Made by a program: the position numbers and the translations under genes. The notes under the pieces were generated by a model that ran no database searches, had not been told where the DNA came from, and saw nothing but the letters and a program-made list of their open reading frames with translations. A DNA stretch of 64,000 bases, taken from positions 2,294,001 through 2,358,000 of the forward strand of contig JAZGTN010000059.1 of the NCBI GenBank assembly GCA_037783415.1, read 5' to 3'. This document shows, piece by piece, positions 62,437-64,000 of this stretch (position 1 is its first letter; every line of letters starts with the position of its first letter). This DNA comes from Leptasterias polaris (Eukaryota; Echinodermata; Asteroidea; Forcipulatida; Asteriidae).

Positions 62437-62565
62437 GATATTCACTTAGCCAAGAGGTTTTATGACATGGCTGCTGAGACCAGTACAGACGCTTACATCC
62501 CTGTCATGATCGCACTGACCAAGCTGGCAATGGTGTACTCATGGGAGTATCTTAAAGAATTTGAG
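62437..62565 (+). CDS. SEL1L: SEL1L exon: last Sel1-like repeat and pre-membrane segment
   Basis: Encodes DIHLAKRFYDMAAETSTDAY, IPVMIALTKLAMVYSWEYLK and EFE. The first part equals human DIHLAKRFYDMAAE. After the last repeat the sequence becomes less conserved, as expected before the lumenal linker and transmembrane helix. The acceptor is TGCTTACAG; the donor GTAAAT is a weaker GT site. The exon ends in phase 0. The transmembrane segment and cytosolic tail are expected in an exon beyond 64,000; I found no match to them in 62,566-64,000. Confidence 0.94.
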
Positions 62566-63437
62566 GTAAATAATATCTCCCTATTCAATCAGGGATGAGA
62601 TTTGTCCAGATTTAAGAAGAACAAAATTGTTGTCTTCCGGATTTCTACATTACAATTGTTTTTCTCAAAGATTTAGTATTGTTGATGAAATCTCCCTTAG
62701 TAAAGGGAGAAAGAAGTGGTCCACACTTTGTCCAAACCTTTGGTTTTGTTTTTCTGGTGATGCACAAAGTCTGTAAACCTCCTGAATTGTAACATCTGGG
62801 AGGATCTGCAAGACATTTTAAAGGAACTTCCAGAGTGTTAAATCTTATCCCTGATTCTGAACAAAACAACGTGAGTGTGGCTAACAGCATGGGTGATAAA
62901 ATGCAGCCTGAGTCTAACACGGCTCATCTGTATGGATGCGCGCGCATCGTCAAACTCTTGGACCAGTCGTCCGAACGCACTGTATCTAGAAAAGCACATT
63001 TTACAGATACGGTTTACGTATTTTATGGCTGGGTACAATTCTAGGCATTGACCTACAACCTGTGAGAAACTTTATGGTGCTTTGTGTCCAACGAACGTGC
63101 GCGTGTCTAGTAGTCGACGTTTGCATTTACTGCATACCACGCTAACGACTTGTCGCCTTGCCCAAATCCTGGGCATGTTGCCAAAATCAAGCTATTTTTA
63201 CTGTTAAATTTGTTCAATTTTCTTTTAAATGGTGAGATGCATTTCTGTATTCATGTAAGCATTGTATGTTCCCAATGATACATAGGTAGGGATTTTTTTT
63301 AGCCCCAAACCATCCACAAGTGTTTCATGGATTTTTCATTTTCATCCACTCTCATCGCTGAATGCTCATTTTCCTATGTTTTTTTCATGATAACTTGTTA
63401 ATATATTTTAGACATGTCATTAATATATCTGAGTCTT

Positions 63438-63655
63438 TCATGGCCGAGTGGTCTAATAGAACATCAAACTCATGTCATGATGGTTGAATCATGAGAGTGT
63501 GGGTTCAAATCCCAGTCGTGATACTTGTGTTACTGGGCAAGACACTTAACTATAATTGCTTCTCATCTCCCAGAAGTACTAAATGGGTATCTGCATTGGT
63601 AGAGTTTATTGATGTGAATGATTAGCAACCTGATTACCAACCTGCGGGTGAATGG
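63438..63655 (+). repeat. tRNA-derived SINE (family 2)
   Basis: TCATGGCCGAGTGGTCTAAT (A box of tRNA-Leu/Ser type), GTGTGGGTTCAAATCCCAGT (B box), CTGGGCAAGACACTTAACTA then TAATTGCTTCTCATCTCCC and CCTGCGGGTGAATGG. The tRNA-like head is long enough to include a variable arm but the 3' half of the acceptor stem is replaced by the SINE body. Confidence 0.82.
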
Positions 63656-63662
63656 TAACTAG

Positions 63663-64000
63663 AGGCAACACATTAGCAAAAGTTGTCTGTAGTCTAAACA
63701 CAGTTGCAAAAGATAACAGTAGCAAAGGTTAACACAGTAGCAAAAAGTAACAGCAGCAAAGGAAAGCGCATGAGCAAAAGGTAGCACATTAGTTAAGGGT
63801 AACTCAGTAGCAAAAGGTAACATATTGGCAAAGAGTAACACAGTAGCAAAAGGTAACACAGTAGCAAAGGGTTGCACAGTAGCAAAGGGTAGCCCGGTAA
63901 CAAGAGGTTACAGTAGCAAAAGGTTACACAGTAGCAAAGGGTAGCCCGGTAACAAGAGGTTACAATAGCAAAAGGTAACAGCATCAAAGGGTAGCCCAGT
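63663..64000 (+). repeat. 18-bp minisatellite (CACAGTAGCAAAAGGTAA)n
   Basis: About 18 copies of an 18-base unit, with variants GGGTAGCCCGGTAACAAGAG and AGGTTACA, running off the right edge of the window. Since 18 is a multiple of 3, each frame gives a 6-residue peptide repeat (Cys/Leu/Tyr-rich on the minus strand), which I do not regard as a gene. Confidence 0.9.

Larger units (their letters stand above)
62566..64000 (+). other. Start of the next SEL1L intron
   Basis: No exon is recognised before the window ends. It contains a family-2 SINE and the start of an 18-bp minisatellite. Confidence 0.7.

Noticed and set aside
63438..63520. A tRNA-Leu or tRNA-Ser gene
   Set aside because: The head is tRNA-like, but the 3' part is the SINE body shared with 24340 and 59354.
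63659..63987. Cys/Leu-rich minus-strand frames at the right edge
   Set aside because: 18-bp minisatellite read in frame; low complexity with no gene signals.

Overview
The window is nuclear DNA from an animal. About 93% of it is intron and repeat, with short exons bounded by GT..AG. The host gene is a clear SEL1L orthologue (the ERAD adaptor also called Hrd3 or Sel-1) on the plus strand, with six internal exons visible. Its 5' exons and its last exon or exons lie outside the window. The repeats suggest a marine invertebrate deuterostome, most likely an echinoderm and perhaps a sea star: tRNA-derived SINEs, a foldback repeat beginning GGGCCCAATTTCATAGAGC, a 370-385 bp repeat with TTTAAAGG ends, and very frequent TACATGTA palindromes. 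The species is inferred, not proven.

Layout: 120-7,719 holds two SEL1L exons. The intron between them starts with a 22-bp minisatellite that two terminal-inverted-repeat elements have split. The next SEL1L intron, 7,720-47,996 (about 40 kb), contains an array of four complete two-exon rhodopsin-type GPCR genes on the minus strand. I call them A (20,887-23,033), B (24,829-28,561), C (31,681-33,573) and D (36,169-38,038). All four keep their start, splice sites, TM landmarks and stop. They form a two-gene unit (A+B) that was duplicated (C+D). A and C are almost identical. D is a mosaic, A/C-like in its first half and B-like in its second. Beyond D, at 41.2-44.5 kb, lie copies of the receptor flanks without any coding exon, which are relics of further duplications.

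From 47,997 to the end are four more SEL1L exons. The 13-kb intron 48,163-61,242 carries a roughly 82-bp minisatellite with two non-autonomous Helitrons inserted in it in opposite orientations, each between A and T. Paralogous empty sites inside the GPCR array give unusually clean evidence for two other transposon insertions: a PIF/Harbinger-like element with TAA duplication and a 1.85-kb TA-flanked element.

How the parts relate: SEL1L is a resident ER protein that scaffolds HRD1 in degradation of misfolded ER proteins. The receptors are plasma-membrane proteins whose ligand I cannot identify. Nothing in the sequence shows a functional link beyond nesting, but the SEL1L pre-mRNA must contain the antisense of all four receptor transcripts. 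I see no CRISPR array, no rRNA, no convincing intact tRNA gene and no viral gene.
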